DNA of 64,000 nucleotides from NCBI GenBank assembly GCA_916700875.1, contig CAKAKS010000031.1, positions 9,958,977 to 10,022,976 of the forward strand. Reading direction: 5' to 3'. A program made the translations under genes and the position numbers. The notes under the pieces are model-generated. The model ran no database searches. It was not told the DNA's origin and was given only the letters and a program-made list of their open reading frames with translations. Within the stretch, counting starts at the first letter, position 1, and every line of letters starts with the position of its first letter. Source of the DNA: Sebastes aleutianus. Lineage: Eukaryota > Chordata > Actinopteri > Perciformes > Sebastidae. This document shows, one piece after another, positions 1 through 13,993 of the stretch.

Positions 1-1350
1 ATTGATTCTGTTCAGGAATTCGGCCAGCCGTCTTCGCTGTGTTTCACTGCAGAGCATGTGCGATTGTCAGAAGATCCTTCTCGCGATAGCAGAATGAAGA
101 GGTACGGGAGGGGTAGAGCGAGGGGTGATGGCCCCCAAGTTAACCGATCACGGATAGCGATGTTCTCTCGGACAGATAAAAAAAAAATAATTCTAAAATG
201 AGTTGCCAAATATATTTTTGCGGTTCTTAATACACACCTATAGTCTATGTGTGGGAAACACTAGTGTGTGCAAGCCATGTACCCTCTGAAAAGTAACTCA
301 GATCCTGGTCCATAGGAGCGAGAGCCCTGTAGGTTTTTATTCTAGCATCAATCAAGAACTGATTTACACCTCGAGTGTCACGTGAATGTGGTTAAATGGA
401 ATAGAGAACCAGCAAGGCTGGGAACCCCTGACCTATGTAGCTTTACAACAATAACCCCATCCATTGTGGGCTGAGTTTATTTTTTTCGACACCCCTGTGT
501 ATGTGCACGCTGTGTGTTAGTGCAAGCCTGTGTGTGCATGCAGTTTCCGAGAATGAGTTGTGTCAACAATTAAATTTAAACCTCGTGGAGACAGAGATAA
601 TAGATGGTAACCCCCCACATAGTTTGTGGTTTGTGAACTCAACCACTGTACTTTGTGTCTGTGTGTGTGTGTTGTGTTTTGAATAGTTGCTGCTGTGATA
701 CATTGCTGTTTTCTCACTTCTCTGATGTGTGAAGTCGTGTACATCATCACTGCGACAGTGTGTTTTCACAGTTTATGTTCTGGGTGTAGGTCTGTACATT
801 CTATGAACATTCTTCAAATGTCTGACCTGCGTTTGTGGCGTGTTGCACTGCTTGTACGTGCATGTGTAGGTCTTGGGAATGCGAGGCCGGCTCAGTCTTA
901 AAACTTTAAACTGAGTCTTGCCGTGGTTCTTCCCAAAGCCGGCAGTTTGCGTGATGTGATGCTATCAGGAGGTTAGAAGTCTGTTTGCTTTGGGAGCTGC
1001 AGGCTTGGCAGACACACACACACACTCACTCACACACAGTTTCTGTGTTTTGTTCTCTCTTTCTCCTCTGTTACTCAGAGTCAGATTAAAGTGAAAGTCC
1101 TTGCGGGTTGGGAATGGTCACAGGCAGACCCCCACCCCACCCCCTCCGGGGGAAAAAAGAGGTAGAAGGCTGAAGAGGTCAGGCTGCTTGGCCTGGGAAA
1201 GGCCTGAGAGAGCAAAGGGGGGGCAGTGTGGATAGATAGAGATAGTAGATGGATTGATAGAAATCAGAATAGAAAAGAGCAAAGAGAGAGAGAGAGATGA
1301 ACAGAGGGAAAGAGGGAGATAGACTGAATATAGATGAATACTGGAAGTTT

Positions 1351-1470
<120 letters not shown>

Positions 1471-3050
1471 AAATAAGAATGGAGCCAGTGATACACATCT
1501 TATGGCCCACATGTCCCAATTCACAATGGGAATTTTTTTGTAAATAAGGTGCCAGAGTGCATAAAAAGCATAAAAATAGACCAATAAAGCTTGTTTATTA
1601 AAAAAAAAAGTGTCAGGGGAGACAGCCCCGGATGTCCTCAAATCCCAGAAACGCCTGCATTTACAACTAAAATACAGTAGCAGCTATTAAATGAACTAAA
1701 ATATCCAATTTAATGGGATGAATGTAGTTAAAGTAAAGTTAATAAGTCAGTTAATTTGACAATAAAGAGTTTCAAACAAAGATGAGTTATGGGTCTTTTA
1801 AGGTTTATTCATTTTATCGATAATGTTATTTATGTTTGTTTCTCCTCCTGTCATTTAGCAAAAGTAGCCCCAGGGCAAAGCAAGTTCAGTATCCCTGGTG
1901 TAAGCTAAGACTTTGGATTTCTTGTACTTCTAAGCTTACTGAGAGACACACAGGATATAAATGGGATGGAAAATTAGACCCGCAGTAGGTAAAAAAAAAA
2001 AAAAAAATGATGATGATGATGATGCGCAACTTGCGTCTTTTCCCCCATTTCCTCCTCCTCCTCCGCTTTCAGGCCAAGGAAAACCAGTATCTAATGTTTC
2101 TCATAGGAACTGCAGCCCGGCATTTTAACTGATGCCATGAAGTCTGACAAGCGTGTTTGCATCCATGTATTCTTGTGTGTACTCTCTGGAGACCGGCAGC
2201 ATCTCCACCAATACAAACATACCAAACAAATAAGTATGAGCAGTTTTGATACATAAGTCAGCTATGGTGGGTTTTTTTAATCCTGATATCTACAGGAATG
2301 TGTATACAAGTTGTGATGATATCATTGGGAGGAATCACATCTATGACATCCTACCATATTGTCCTATGACTAAGGGCCCAGTAAGGCTGTGGTACATACA
2401 AAATAATAAATATCTTATGGTATCCAAATACAGATAATCAAATAATAATAATAATAACATTAATTCATAAAACAAAATTGCCTTGTGCTTTATATAGAAA
2501 AGAAATGAAGACTGGACCAATTGCAAAGATAAATGCAATGATATGATGATGAACATGAAGAGCGACCGTGATTACAAAGCTAATATAATATTGTAACATA
2601 TCAGGATTTATTATCATTAAACATCATTTTCCCATTTATTTCAGTGTACAAACCTCCCCTCCCCTGGGATTGCTTGAGAGTTATCTTTAATGTTTGAATG
2701 CCAATCATTCCAGTCATCTCACTCCTGACTTATGTGAACCTTTCGACTGAATGCTCGTGTTTACACGTGTGCTTTCAGAGGTGCGTGGTTGCGGGTGTGA
2801 CTGGGTGTGTGATGATGTAGCATTAGTCTGCTGTTAAGGGTGTGTGTGTTTGTGGTTAAAAGTGCGTTTGTGTGTGAGAAGGAAAGCTTTCGGCACGTCC
2901 CACCGACTCAAACCAAAGCCGCATATCCATTAATGAATTAGTGTAGCGACTCAAGCGACCTCGGCGTCCCCCTTTGTTGCCGGTGGAAACCAGAGGTGAC
3001 TGGAGTGCCTGAGTACCTGTCGGTCTGGATGATCCCATGGACCTCCTACT

Positions 3051-3070
3051 CACACACACACACACACACA

Positions 3071-3112
<42 letters not shown>
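3051..3112. repeat. (CA)n microsatellite
   Basis: 62 bp of CA with one GA interruption. Confidence 0.97.
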
Positions 3113-3114
<2 letters not shown>

Positions 3115-3689
3115 CCTCCTTGGATGCAGGGAGCCCTTTCTTTCTTTCTTTCCCTCCATTTTCCTGCTGTCTATTTTGGTCAACTGGTGGCCCGTTCCCA
3201 CAGTGCTGCTGTTCCCATGGTTATCGCCGCGGAGATAGCGAACGGGGGGTTGGGGTGGTGGTGGTGGGCTTGACAGAGAGCGGGAGAGACAGCGTTGCTC
3301 TGTTCGAAGAGATAGGGGACTCTGTGGCTGTAGAGGAGGCGGGGGGGGATTGAGGGGGTGGGGGGGTGAATGAAGGGTATGGGGTTGAGAGTGTGTGTGA
3401 TGTGTAGCTCCCATGAACATCACAGGTGGCCCATGAGGATTAAGCCAATATGGGTTCTCATTATATATGATTTTTAATTGAATCTGCTAGGTGATATTCA
3501 TATCTTCAATAACCTTCAAATTGTCAATTAAAAACATAGATTGTATGTATTTGAAAGCATCCGTCATATTGTGAATGATGCAGACACTTTATTTTTTTAT
3601 TTTTAATATGAGTCATCAGCCTCAGATGAGGTCAAACATAATGTCTTTCTGACCTCGTGCGAGTCGTCTTTCTGAGGGTAGATGCTACT

Positions 3690-4330
3690 TCCTGAGATTG
3701 AGAGATGAGGTGGGGTGCAAAAAAGAGAGGTGGCAAAGGAAGTGGAGGGGAAGGGTAGGAGCCGGGACCTGGTAAAAGGGGGGGGCGAGGGCCAGCGAAA
3801 GGAGGGAGGGAGCGAGCGAGGGAGGGGTGCGGGTGGGAGTGCGGGGCTCAGAAAGAGGGACGGATTCAGTTCCCACACTTCTAATTACTGTGTCACTGGA
3901 GACTGAAAGGGGACTGCCCCTGGCCCTAGGGAATTTGCTGGGGCCGGTCGCAGAGAGGGAGCAGCGGTGGAGGGAGGGAAGGGAAGGGAAGGGGGCAGAG
4001 GAGCGGAGGGAGGGAGGGAAGGAAGGGTGGAATTAAAGAGGGTGTATGACACAGGAACTCTCTCCATCGTCCTTTCTTTAGGTTTTACCTCATTGCATTC
4101 ACACTAGAGGTGAACCCCTTTACCGCGAGTCCCCCCTCCCCTCCCCTCCTCTGCCCTAATACCCCAACCTCTCACCTCCGACCCACTTCTCCTTAACCTC
4201 CCTTACCCTCCTCCACCTCAGTCCTCTCTTTCCCTTCAGCCTTTGTTCATCATCGTGTACTGCTTCCTTTTTTACCCCCACGCCCCCCCTCTCTTCTTTT
4301 TTTTTTTTTTTACCTCCCCCTCTACCTCTC
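3690..4330. repeat. Low-complexity purine then pyrimidine tract
   Basis: A GGGA/AGGG-rich purine tract (3700-4040) is followed by a C/T-rich tract (4125-4330), a strand switch in composition. There is no coding content. Confidence 0.7.
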
Positions 4331-5113
4331 TGCGTTTTTTTAATGCTGGGTTCCTCTTCCGTGTCTCCTGTTGACATGAACAAGACTCCCAGAGACACTT
4401 TGATGTGAGTTTGAACACACACTGATGTCTCATTCTGCATCATTATTGCCACTTAACCCTGAGGCCTTTTCCTCTGTTATTTAGCCTTTATCTCACCCTC
4501 CCATAGCCTGTCCACTCACTCCACAGCTCAGCAGTGGCTTGAGAACGGTTTGAAGCAGTAATGATGTTGCTATCTTCCTCAGCATCTCTCTCCATTGTCT
4601 CATGGACCAGTTGGTCATTTTGTGGTCCCTGTAAAAACCCTCACTATCCTTTCTTCTGAGATAGATACCAGCTTTTTTGGTGTGCACAGACAGTATGTTT
4701 TCTTCTTGAACCCATTTATTGATCAGCTGAGGTATTGATCCAAATGTAATGTGGTGGGTTTGGGGTGTGAATTAGATGTAAATGTACCTAATTACCTAAC
4801 TATTACCCGTTCTTAGTGACCTCATCAGTTGTTGTGCTCGGCTAAAGGAGCCCATTGGGAATTTGATGCTTACATAAAACTCCGTAATTAATTGGAGAAA
4901 GAAATATTTTTCAATTTTGAACAAATGTTCATTCTTTAATCACCCCGATAATTGAATTTCAAAATGTGAGCATTGAAGTTCAGTCGACACATCAAAACTA
5001 AATAATCTAACCTAAAAGGGCTCTTACAAGCTTATGGAGCTCTCAACCACTTTTCATGGTCTTCATTCAGCGAATGGAGCTGTCTCAGTTGTCATCACAT
5101 GAGCCCTGAGGAC

Positions 5114-5674
5114 CCAAAGGCCCAGACACACCAACTCAATATCAAAGAACTAGCGGCGACGAAGGCCACCAGTTGCATTGCCTCACATCGCCTTTGTCTT
5201 TAACCAAAAAGTTGCACTTGACCACACCGCAAAGACTACAGCCAACGGCCAACTACCATGTACGTTGTGCATCTGCATGAGATGAAATAACTCTCCCTAC
5301 CAGCAGGGGGCGGTAGTCTGTATTTGTCATTCAAAAAGGGAAACTGGAAGACCGAGGACGGCGGATATAAAAGCCGTTGTTATGATACGTACATGAAATA
5401 AAGAGCCGTTTGCCAATGCTGCTCACCACTTAGCTTCATTCCAGACCGCCATGTCGTTGTGGAAATATCCGCGTATTGGAATGATCAGATGAGATGAAGA
5501 TGAAAAACGAGAAGAGCCTTCTGTGTTTTTCCTCTTGACTTTACTCGTTGTGCAGATACGGGCAGACTAGAGCCGACGGTGCGGGACACACCGCAAAAAC
5601 TAGGCTGAAGACGCTCACCGACGGCCCCAAACTGTCTGACAGCCGACTGTTGGCTTGGTGTGTCAGGGCCTTTA
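5114..5674. mobile_element. TIR element (MITE), AAAGGCCC-GACACACCAA type
   Basis: AAAGGCCCAGACACACCAA at the left is the inverse of TTGGTGTGTCAGGGCCTTTA at the right. 561 bp. It carries a CTCF-like core at 5300-5313. Non-coding. Confidence 0.8.
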
Positions 5675-5859
5675 GTCACAGGATAACAGGTGGTCATATC
5701 TGGAGGGGAGATCGTAACTGCTGGTCGAGGATTTGCCTTCTGCTTTGCATGTGAATGAATGGCCTCCTTGATCTTTCTTTGGTAACTGTTGATTGTAAAT
5801 ATGTCAAACTCTCCCACTGTTGGTTTAGTCCCAACTAAGACTGTTAGAGTACATGATGG

Positions 5860-6338
5860 CTGCAGATATAGTCCAAAAAGGGACGCGGACAGCGGATGCA
5901 CAAGCATTTCTATGTGTACTACATGATAAGGTGTCTGCATACATGGATGCTTGTCAGCATGTACAGTCCATGCTTACACAAATTTACATCACATGGACCC
6001 TCAATTGCGCTCCATGCTGCTTGGGGTGTTGTTGCCGTGTCTGAAATTATTATGTACAAGATGATGCAATTTTTTTTGCCCACACGAAAGGATAAAGTTA
6101 TCCTTCACTTAAGCCTCGGTTATACTCCCAAACGGACGCGTACATGGACAGCTGCGGACACCGCAGACGAGTAGTAGTTCTGTTTATACTGTCTGCTTGG
6201 AGGACACGTTTCACACATGCACAGTAGATCACTACGCTACCACTTAAACCAATTGCCAGCCTACAAGTACACCCTCTAATGAAGAACTTTACGTCACGCG
6301 GACCCTCACATACGTACGCGGAAAGTATAACTTGCCTG
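5860..6338. repeat. Probable TIR element with degenerate neighbour
   Basis: Between 6111 and 6338, GCCTCGGTTATACTCCC and GGAAAGTATAACTTGCC are partly inverted. A diverged related block with GGGACGCGGACAGC lies at 5875-6000. Non-coding. Confidence 0.5.
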
Positions 6339-6908
6339 CCCACTTCTCAGATTGCAACAAAAAGAGAGACCATATTTGTTTCATTGGGATTCTGCTGATG
6401 AGAAAATAAACCAGCCCACACCTGTTTGAATCTGGCCAGTAGTGTGTGCCTCAAGCCACAGAATTAGCCAATTTGAAGGCCGATCAGTGTGTAAAATGAT
6501 TTGCCGGTATCCCAACCTGACGCCTGACACCTTGTCTGTCAAAAAGCCATGTGAGAGAGTTGTATCCTCTCCGTTCACTCGTAGCTCTTCAGGAGAGAAC
6601 AGACCAGACCAGCCATCACCATCACCACTGTCAATATTTACAGTCCTGGATGAATCACTCTGCATTACAATAACATTCCCTGCGTGCCTGCATGCCTTTA
6701 CATCAGGAAGACATGAGAAAAAAAAAGGAAAAATGAGAGGGGGGGGCTGCAGGGTGAAATATGCGCCAGCAGCGATAAACGTTGAGCAAAGGAATCTGCC
6801 ACTGTCTCTCCCATGACGGCGCTGTCTGTCTGTCTGTCTGTCTTTCTGTGTGTGTGCAGATGTAGTTCAGGTTGATGGATTCAGGTTGAGTGGGTGGAAT
6901 TTCAGTTT

Positions 6909-7020
<112 letters not shown>

Positions 7021-8384
7021 GACAGTTTGAGAACTGTTAGCGCATGTCGAGGAAAGCTGCGGATGTCGTAACTATATCAAGGTTAAATGGGTTCAGTGAA
7101 GGCTCGGGAGGAATTAGCATATTTAGACAGTTTTAGTGTGTGAGCGTGTGTAAACGTCACACTGCATAGGCAAATGGGAGGGGGGACATTTGGAGCACCA
7201 CGTCTGCCTCGAAAAGACAAATGTTAAGTGACAGTTGCATGGATGCTTTATATCTGAGAGAACTAGTTGTCTTTATTGCACATATGACAGCGCCAAAAAC
7301 CCCCACCATTTGTCTCCTCAACAGTCAAATGGAAACAGGTAGAGATGGGTCCCAGGGTTTGTAAAGTTTTCTTTGAAGTTTAACCTTGTTCAATAAGTTG
7401 TGAGAACAATTCAGAGTACGGTTTTGTTTCATGTGTGAATCTACCAGCAAGGATTATTTTTTATTTCTCTGGCTCAAAACCACAGAGTGCTTAAATGGAC
7501 TTGGACCTGCTGTTACAGTTAATAGAGAAGCAAAGTCCTTACGTCACTCCTAGGCTCGCCACTGTTTCTCTAACTTCTGTAACTTAATGCAATTTCTCAT
7601 TAAGGGTTTCTAGCGTTGGCCAGCTTTGACCAGGATCCGACAACTATCTGGCTTTGCTCCATAGACTCTCATGCACTCTCATTATTTTCAGGCTGGTTTT
7701 GTGGATTTCGAGCTAGTCATGGTTAAAACGCTGTGCCTGGGGCCATGTAATAGTGATACTTGTTATCTGGAGAGGTTGGAAGGAGTTTCTCTGTTCCGGC
7801 TTTACAGGAACAGTGTCGATCGCAAGGTGATGTGGTGGTTCACTTTTACACTGTGATCTGTAGGCTTTAGTGAAGGGTCAATTGCCATTCTACTAAATTA
7901 CAATCTACTACAGCATTTGCTGTTAGGATTTGATCCCTTAGTGATGTTAACAGATGTTACCGATTAATTTGTTAGCCTTCGAAAGACTACAGCTTCCATG
8001 AAAAATGTTCATCGTAACACACACAATACATGATCACTTACTGTATGTCCCTTAGCTATGATTTTTCTACCAACGCTTTCTTTTAATGCCGTCTTTACCA
8101 ACATATTTTTAGCAGCAATCTCTGCTTTCTAAATATTTCTACCCATTCATTTGTTTTTGTTTTTTTAAAAGACTTATAGCTGTCTAGACAAATGAAGTGA
8201 ACTGTTGAGCAAAGTCATGTTGTAAGGATGGATTTTTAGTCCTTTGCATTGCTACAAATGTCAGTGTGATTCTGAATACATTTTTTGTACTTTGACAACA
8301 GTTTCTCTTTGGCTCATACATTAATGAGATAATCTACACATCTAGGATCTGTAAGGAGATTCTGAATCTTTGGCAAGTTTCATG

Positions 8385-8670
8385 TGATTAGGGATGCAAA
8401 TACAACTCAGTATATCTGCTGTTTACCGTCTCAATTAATCGATCAATCATTACATCTACAAACATGAGAATTGTATTGTCCAACGCCCAAAGATATTCAG
8501 TTTACGGTCCTAAAAGACAAAGAAAAACTGATAATCCTCACAATTGATGAGCTACCGTACAAGTTTTGCATTTTTTTGCTTAATAAATGACTGAAACGAT
8601 TAATCGAGAGTTGAAATAGTTGCAGATTAATTTTCTGTTTTATCAGTTATTGGACTAATTGTTTCACCTT
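8385..8670. repeat. ATTAATCG-type dispersed repeat
   Basis: It contains TTAGGGATGCAAATAC, CAATTAATCGATCAATCA and ACGATTAATCGAGAG, akin to the MITE at 18972-19282. Ends are degenerate. Confidence 0.5.
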
Positions 8671-9725
8671 TGGTCGGTCTGCTCCGTCTGAAGCACAGAG
8701 CAATTTTCCGTTGTGACCCAACCCAGCCCGACACTGACATGGGAATTAACTACTACAATTGAAAAGCACAGTAGGGCAAGTGTTGAATGTCATGTGCCGC
8801 CTATCACATTGCCCCTCCAACTCAGAATGTTTAGTCTGGCTGTTTTAATTTTAACTCAAAAAGGCAACATATCAATAGGGGCTGGCTGGCGGTTTAATCC
8901 AGCTTTTTATGTTTTTGAGATGAGCCGTTTTTATCCCTCTTCAAAAGCCACTGCCCAGTGAGCAGCATTGTCAACGGACCTTTTCAGTACGCTGTTTTCC
9001 TCAGCTGTTTGGCTCAGACCGGCCCCAGCTATCTGGCGTCTGAAGAGAGAGAAAAAAAGAGTACTTGGAGATGGAGAGAAAGAAAGAGGTTAGAGGTGAG
9101 AGACAACTAGAGAGAAGGAGAGAGGGAGATTGAAGGGAGCACTGGAAGGGGGTAGATGGGAGCTTCAAGCAAGACATAGAACAAGAGAGAAGACATAGGT
9201 TCAGTTGGAGAGAGGGTGAGATGGAGGTTAAGGTTGAAGGTTGAGTGGGTGAAAAACAGAATGAGCTGACTGTGCCAAGCCAAGGGAAAGCATTAGTGCT
9301 ATTTGTGTGACGGCTAGACTGTTATCTGCTAGGCTCTAGACGATTATCTTCTTCATTACCCCTTTTAGTGAGCTCCAATGAAGAGGGACTAAGGGACGGA
9401 AGAAAAGGCAGAAATGTTGAGGCCAAGTGGAGGGTGAGAAAATGGTCGAAAGTGGAAAGCAAAGTTGACGGGAGAAAGAAACAAAAAGGGATTGAGCAAG
9501 AGTTAAACAGAGTGAGGGAGCCGGGCTTATCGATCGACGGGCAGAGACATGAATGCATGGTTGTGCCTCATCTTGTGTTGCTACTGATGACCTGTTACAG
9601 ATTAAGTGTGTGGTAAGAATGAAACAATCTATATAATACATTTCACCTGTAATGTTACGTATCATAACCTAATGTAGTAACTAGAATATCATATTACATT
9701 TTGGTTTTTTAAGCAGTCAACTAAA

Positions 9726-10321
9726 TCAACCCGGCCTCACTAGAAGGCGTATAAATTGCATGACATTACAAGGACATTCCGTGTCATGAGGACACATTTT
9801 CGGCTTTTCGTGTGTCATTTGTGCGCCACGCAACAAAACTACGGTAACGTCCGCAGTTAGGTTTAGGTACAAAACCACTCACTTAGGTTTAGGCAACAAA
9901 ACCACTTAGTTAGGTTGAGGAAAAACATCATGTTTGGGCTGAAAATAAGTATGTAAACTAAGTAAAGTACGTATGGAAACAACGTAACATAAGTACAGAT
10001 ATGTCAGAAACGTCACTAAAAATGTGAGAAACGTCACTTACGTATCTTATGAAACAAATCACCGGTCTCCTGGTTCAAAGTCGTGTGTTTGTTGGACCCA
10101 TCCACCTCCCCTCCCGCCCACATAAGAAGTCATTCTCGCTTTATATTCTACATCTCTAGCTCTGAGCTTGGCATACTTCTGTGGAGCGTTTACATAGCAG
10201 TCAGTAGAGACTAAATTGCGTACAAATGACACGCAAATTGCAAGAAAAGCGTTCTTATTGCACGCTAAATGCCTCACGCATTATCGGGGCATTCATACTC
10301 TTTTTCGTGAGAACGGGCTGA
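9726..10321. mobile_element. TIR element (MITE) with shared internal module
   Basis: TCAACCCGGCCTCACTAGAA is the inverse of TTTTCGTGAGAACGGGCTGA with a few mismatches. The interior at 9868-10115 carries TAGGTTTAGGCAACAAAACC and CGGTCTCCTGGTTCAAAG, a module also found in the elements at 62941 and (in part) 35101. 596 bp. Confidence 0.75.
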
Positions 10322-11744
10322 ATAAATACAAAACTAAACTAACTCCCTGTTAACGAAGTCAACCATGTAAAGCTTTTTATGAGCATGCAAGTGTCTCTAA
10401 TGTCTAAAAATAAAAAACATAATACAACGACTTCAATGACGAGTCTTACTGTACTGTATAAGCAAGTAGATGCTGCATTTCATATATTTAGGACACAAAT
10501 TATTTGATTAAGAAGAGATTGAAGCTTAAATATAAAGTGAGAGAGGTACATTTAAGCTCTAAACCTGCTTGTTCAAAGAGAAAAGTCAGAGAAATTATTC
10601 ATTGGCAATAAGAAATGGATGTTGGCGCAACCCTCAGAGAAATGAAAGAGTAGAGCACAAGGAGCAATTAAGTAGTGTTGAAATAATAAAGCGACTTGAC
10701 ATAGAAACCTCAGCACATCTGTCTTGGGTCGGTGATTTGAAAACAAGTTCGCTGGTTTCGTAAAATCGTCTTTATGCTTGCCAATTTCCATATTGTTTAC
10801 ATATGCAGCACGTATGCACAAAATAAAATGAACCGCAGACTTTCGCAGTCACATTCTATTTAACACAACTGGATGCATCCCTGGGAAATTCAAGGAAGGA
10901 AATAATGTGACTTGCAGGTGAAATGAGTGGGTGCAACGTGAGTCAGGGAAGGGTGTGCGTGTGTGTGTGTGTGAGAGAGAGAGAGAGTTGCCTGTGAGTT
11001 TTTACATCTTCTGCATGCCTGCGAAGTATGTGCGAGTGTGTATGTTTGTGCATGTGTGTGTGAGTCAGAGGAAGGTGTGTGTGATGTCAAGCCCAGACAG
11101 GCTCTGCTGTGGTCCAAGTTCAGGTTGCTGTCAGGTGGTAATGGTTAGTTAACAGAGCTGGTAATTACCTCAGACTGTCAGGCTGAGACACTGGCCAGAT
11201 ACCCTCAGGATACTGTGGGAAAGTACATTTAGTAGGTTACTGCAGTGTTTCCCCTCATGCTCCTCCTGCTGCAGCAGAAAAGTGACCCCTACTCCAGGTG
11301 TTTTTACATACAGTATATACAGGAAGAATTTATCTTTTAAAAGGATGTATCAAACTACTTAAAAATTAACAAAATGCACGTGCAGTACAAGAGTAGTAAT
11401 ATGAGTTATAAGAAAGTTTTACCTAGCTGTACACATTCTTAGTTCTTTCTTTGAAATCTGTGTTAATCATATTGTACTGTTAATAATTTGTATTTCCCCA
11501 TGTTTCTTGTGGAATCCCGTCTCTCTGACCATTACATTGTACTTAAGCAATAGGCTACGACAGGCCGTGGTATGCTGTGATTATGTGATATCCCTCCGTG
11601 TCGCATCGGGCCGAACAACGCCCCTATTGCTTTTATAAAACGGTCATCAAGCAATATGAAAGTTATATACACATTCCGATTTAAAAAGCTTTTTATCAAT
11701 AAATAATAATGTTCACAATAAAATAGGCTTGTCTTCGGTCCGAC

Positions 11745-11985
11745 CAGGGCTGGCACTTGCTCTTTTGGTGCCCGAGACGAAATTTGGATTTGGAGCCCCA
11801 CCCCACTTTTTTTAATGTATTTATTTATTTATTTTTTGCTTCAATGCAGAAAATGAAGAAGGGTGCCCACCTGCATTTTCTTTTACTCATTATTTTCTTT
11901 TAATTTTTTAGAGGGCGGCTAGAGCCCCTCAGAAGGTGTTGCCCTAGGCGACCGCCTATATGTCCTATGCCTTAAGCCAGCCCTG
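11745..11985. mobile_element. TIR element (MITE), CAGGGCTGGC type
   Basis: CAGGGCTGGC at the left and GCCAGCCCTG at the right are perfect inverted ends around 241 bp. The interior has GCCCTAGGCGACCGCCTATA, typical of an abundant fish MITE. Confidence 0.85.
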
Positions 11986-13663
11986 GGTCCCACTTACGGC
12001 TATAATCTCTCTTGTGTCAAGACCCACATCAGATAGTTGCTGAATCGTGGTGCTGCGGAGGCAGTGGTTGTTGTATTTCTGCTGCGTTCCTGCTTGCTTG
12101 CATATTCTGGGCAACATTGTGGAACCTCCTCTTTACGTAGCGCTGCATGTCGTTTGTCAGGTGGAATTTTTCCGGAGATGGACACACCTCAATCCACTCC
12201 TCCATAGACGTTAACCATAAATAAATTCCATTTCAAAGCCGGTTTTATCAGCTAACTTTGTTACTTTGTGCGTTGTATATGTTCCGCGTTGGAGGAAGTG
12301 ATCATAATGATGATAATGGGTTTTTTTTCTCAGACATGGAGTGATACTGAAAGTGCAAAGGAATTAGACGTCATAGCAGTGGTATGTGGGTATTTGTGTT
12401 ACGACTATGAACCAATCGGATTGCTTGATTTTTAGCTACCCATTTTATAAATTTGATTTACCTCATCAAGTAACCCCCATATGGCCCATCTGAATAAACT
12501 AAATTATTTACCCATGCACCCTCATCTTATCATTTAGTTTTTTTCAACATGAGAAGAGCGGTTGTACATGTCTAACTTCACCTCAGTTTGGCTGCGTTTC
12601 AAAATCGAAACACCTTTAGCTTGTTTGCAGAGTAAAAAAAAATAAAAATGTTGACCTAGTTTGAAACCATAGTAGGATGTTGCAGCCACTGAACCACACG
12701 ATTGCCTCTTTAATTTTAAATCAACATATTTATGAGTAACTGTTTTATCAGTAAAGAGAATTCTTTGACTTCCTTCGTCACCGGTTTGACATTGCAGACT
12801 GACGGCTGCTGTCCCGGCTTTGTTCTCCACTCAAAGATAACTTGATTTAATGATTAACACTGAAATGATGTCAGCTTTTTCAGTGGAGGAGTGCTAAATG
12901 AAGCAAGATGTTTCCACTCTCTCCACACTTTCTCCTTCCTTCTGCCCGGCCAAAGAAAATTAACACGGGTCACTTTTCCACAGTTTGCATCCGTCAGTAA
13001 AAAATCCATGTGTGAGATTGTCGATCGCTGTTGGAAGGTATCCAAGTCACCTAGCATGACCTTGGGACTGTGTGGGAAAGCAGAGAAAAAAGGTTAATGC
13101 TTTGGGCCAGTTAGCTCCACCTTACTCATCATTTTTGAAGTAGTATGAGGCTGCTTTTTCCAGTTCAGCGTGCCATCCCACTTTCAATGGACCTACATAA
13201 TTTACAGAATGACAGGGAAGAAAAAAGATGGCAGGATGTCACAGACATGCGATGATGGGAGCAAACAATGAATCTCTGGTGTTTTTAATTTCTTTCCTTG
13301 GAAGGAATACTGCAGTTTCTAGAAAAAGATGTCCATTTCTTATAAACTGTGTATATGTTTTAGACCACAGCAACCTTGGACAGCGGAATTAAGTATTTTT
13401 AACCTTAACTTGGACTTGAAATTCACATTGAGACTGAAAAGACAACATTTTCAAAGGGAAAACGGTGGTGCAGTTCTTCCTCCCCTCTCGCTCGTCTTCT
13501 CTCCAGTTCCCACGCTGCCCCCTTACCTGACTTACCACAATTTGAATCAAATCACTGGTTCCCAATTGGCTGCTCTGACCATGTGACCTACATCGGCCCT
13601 AAAAGCACCGCCTTTTGAGATTGGTCTAGGATTTTCCCATGGGAGCTGCCTACAGAGCCAGCG

Positions 13664-13664
<1 letters not shown>

Positions 13665-13697
<33 letters not shown>
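13665..13697. repeat. (TG)n microsatellite
   Basis: 33 bp of TG. Confidence 0.95.
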
Positions 13698-13700
<3 letters not shown>

Positions 13701-13993
13701 AGAACGTTAGGGGAAAATCTCCCACCCCCCTCCCTCCCTCTTTCCTACCTCCTCTCCACTATCCCCCTTTCTCCTCTTTTTTTTTTCCACCACCTCCCAT
13801 CCTTTGAAACACAGTATCACACTTTTAGATAGCCTTTGTTGTCACGGCAAGGAGCATTCTTTCTCTGGCGCGGCCACACGGAGTGTGAGAATGCAGGAGG
13901 TTCCCTGAAAAACACAGAAAGCACAAAAGACAGACGGAGTAAGGAAATGCAGCAATGTAGCAACTGCCTAAGACTTTGTAGAGTGAAATACTA

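Noticed and set aside
10060..10110. Possible tRNA gene (B-box-like CTCCTGGTTCAAAG)
   Set aside because: No cloverleaf can be built around it. It belongs to a dispersed repeat module seen again at 63.2 kb.
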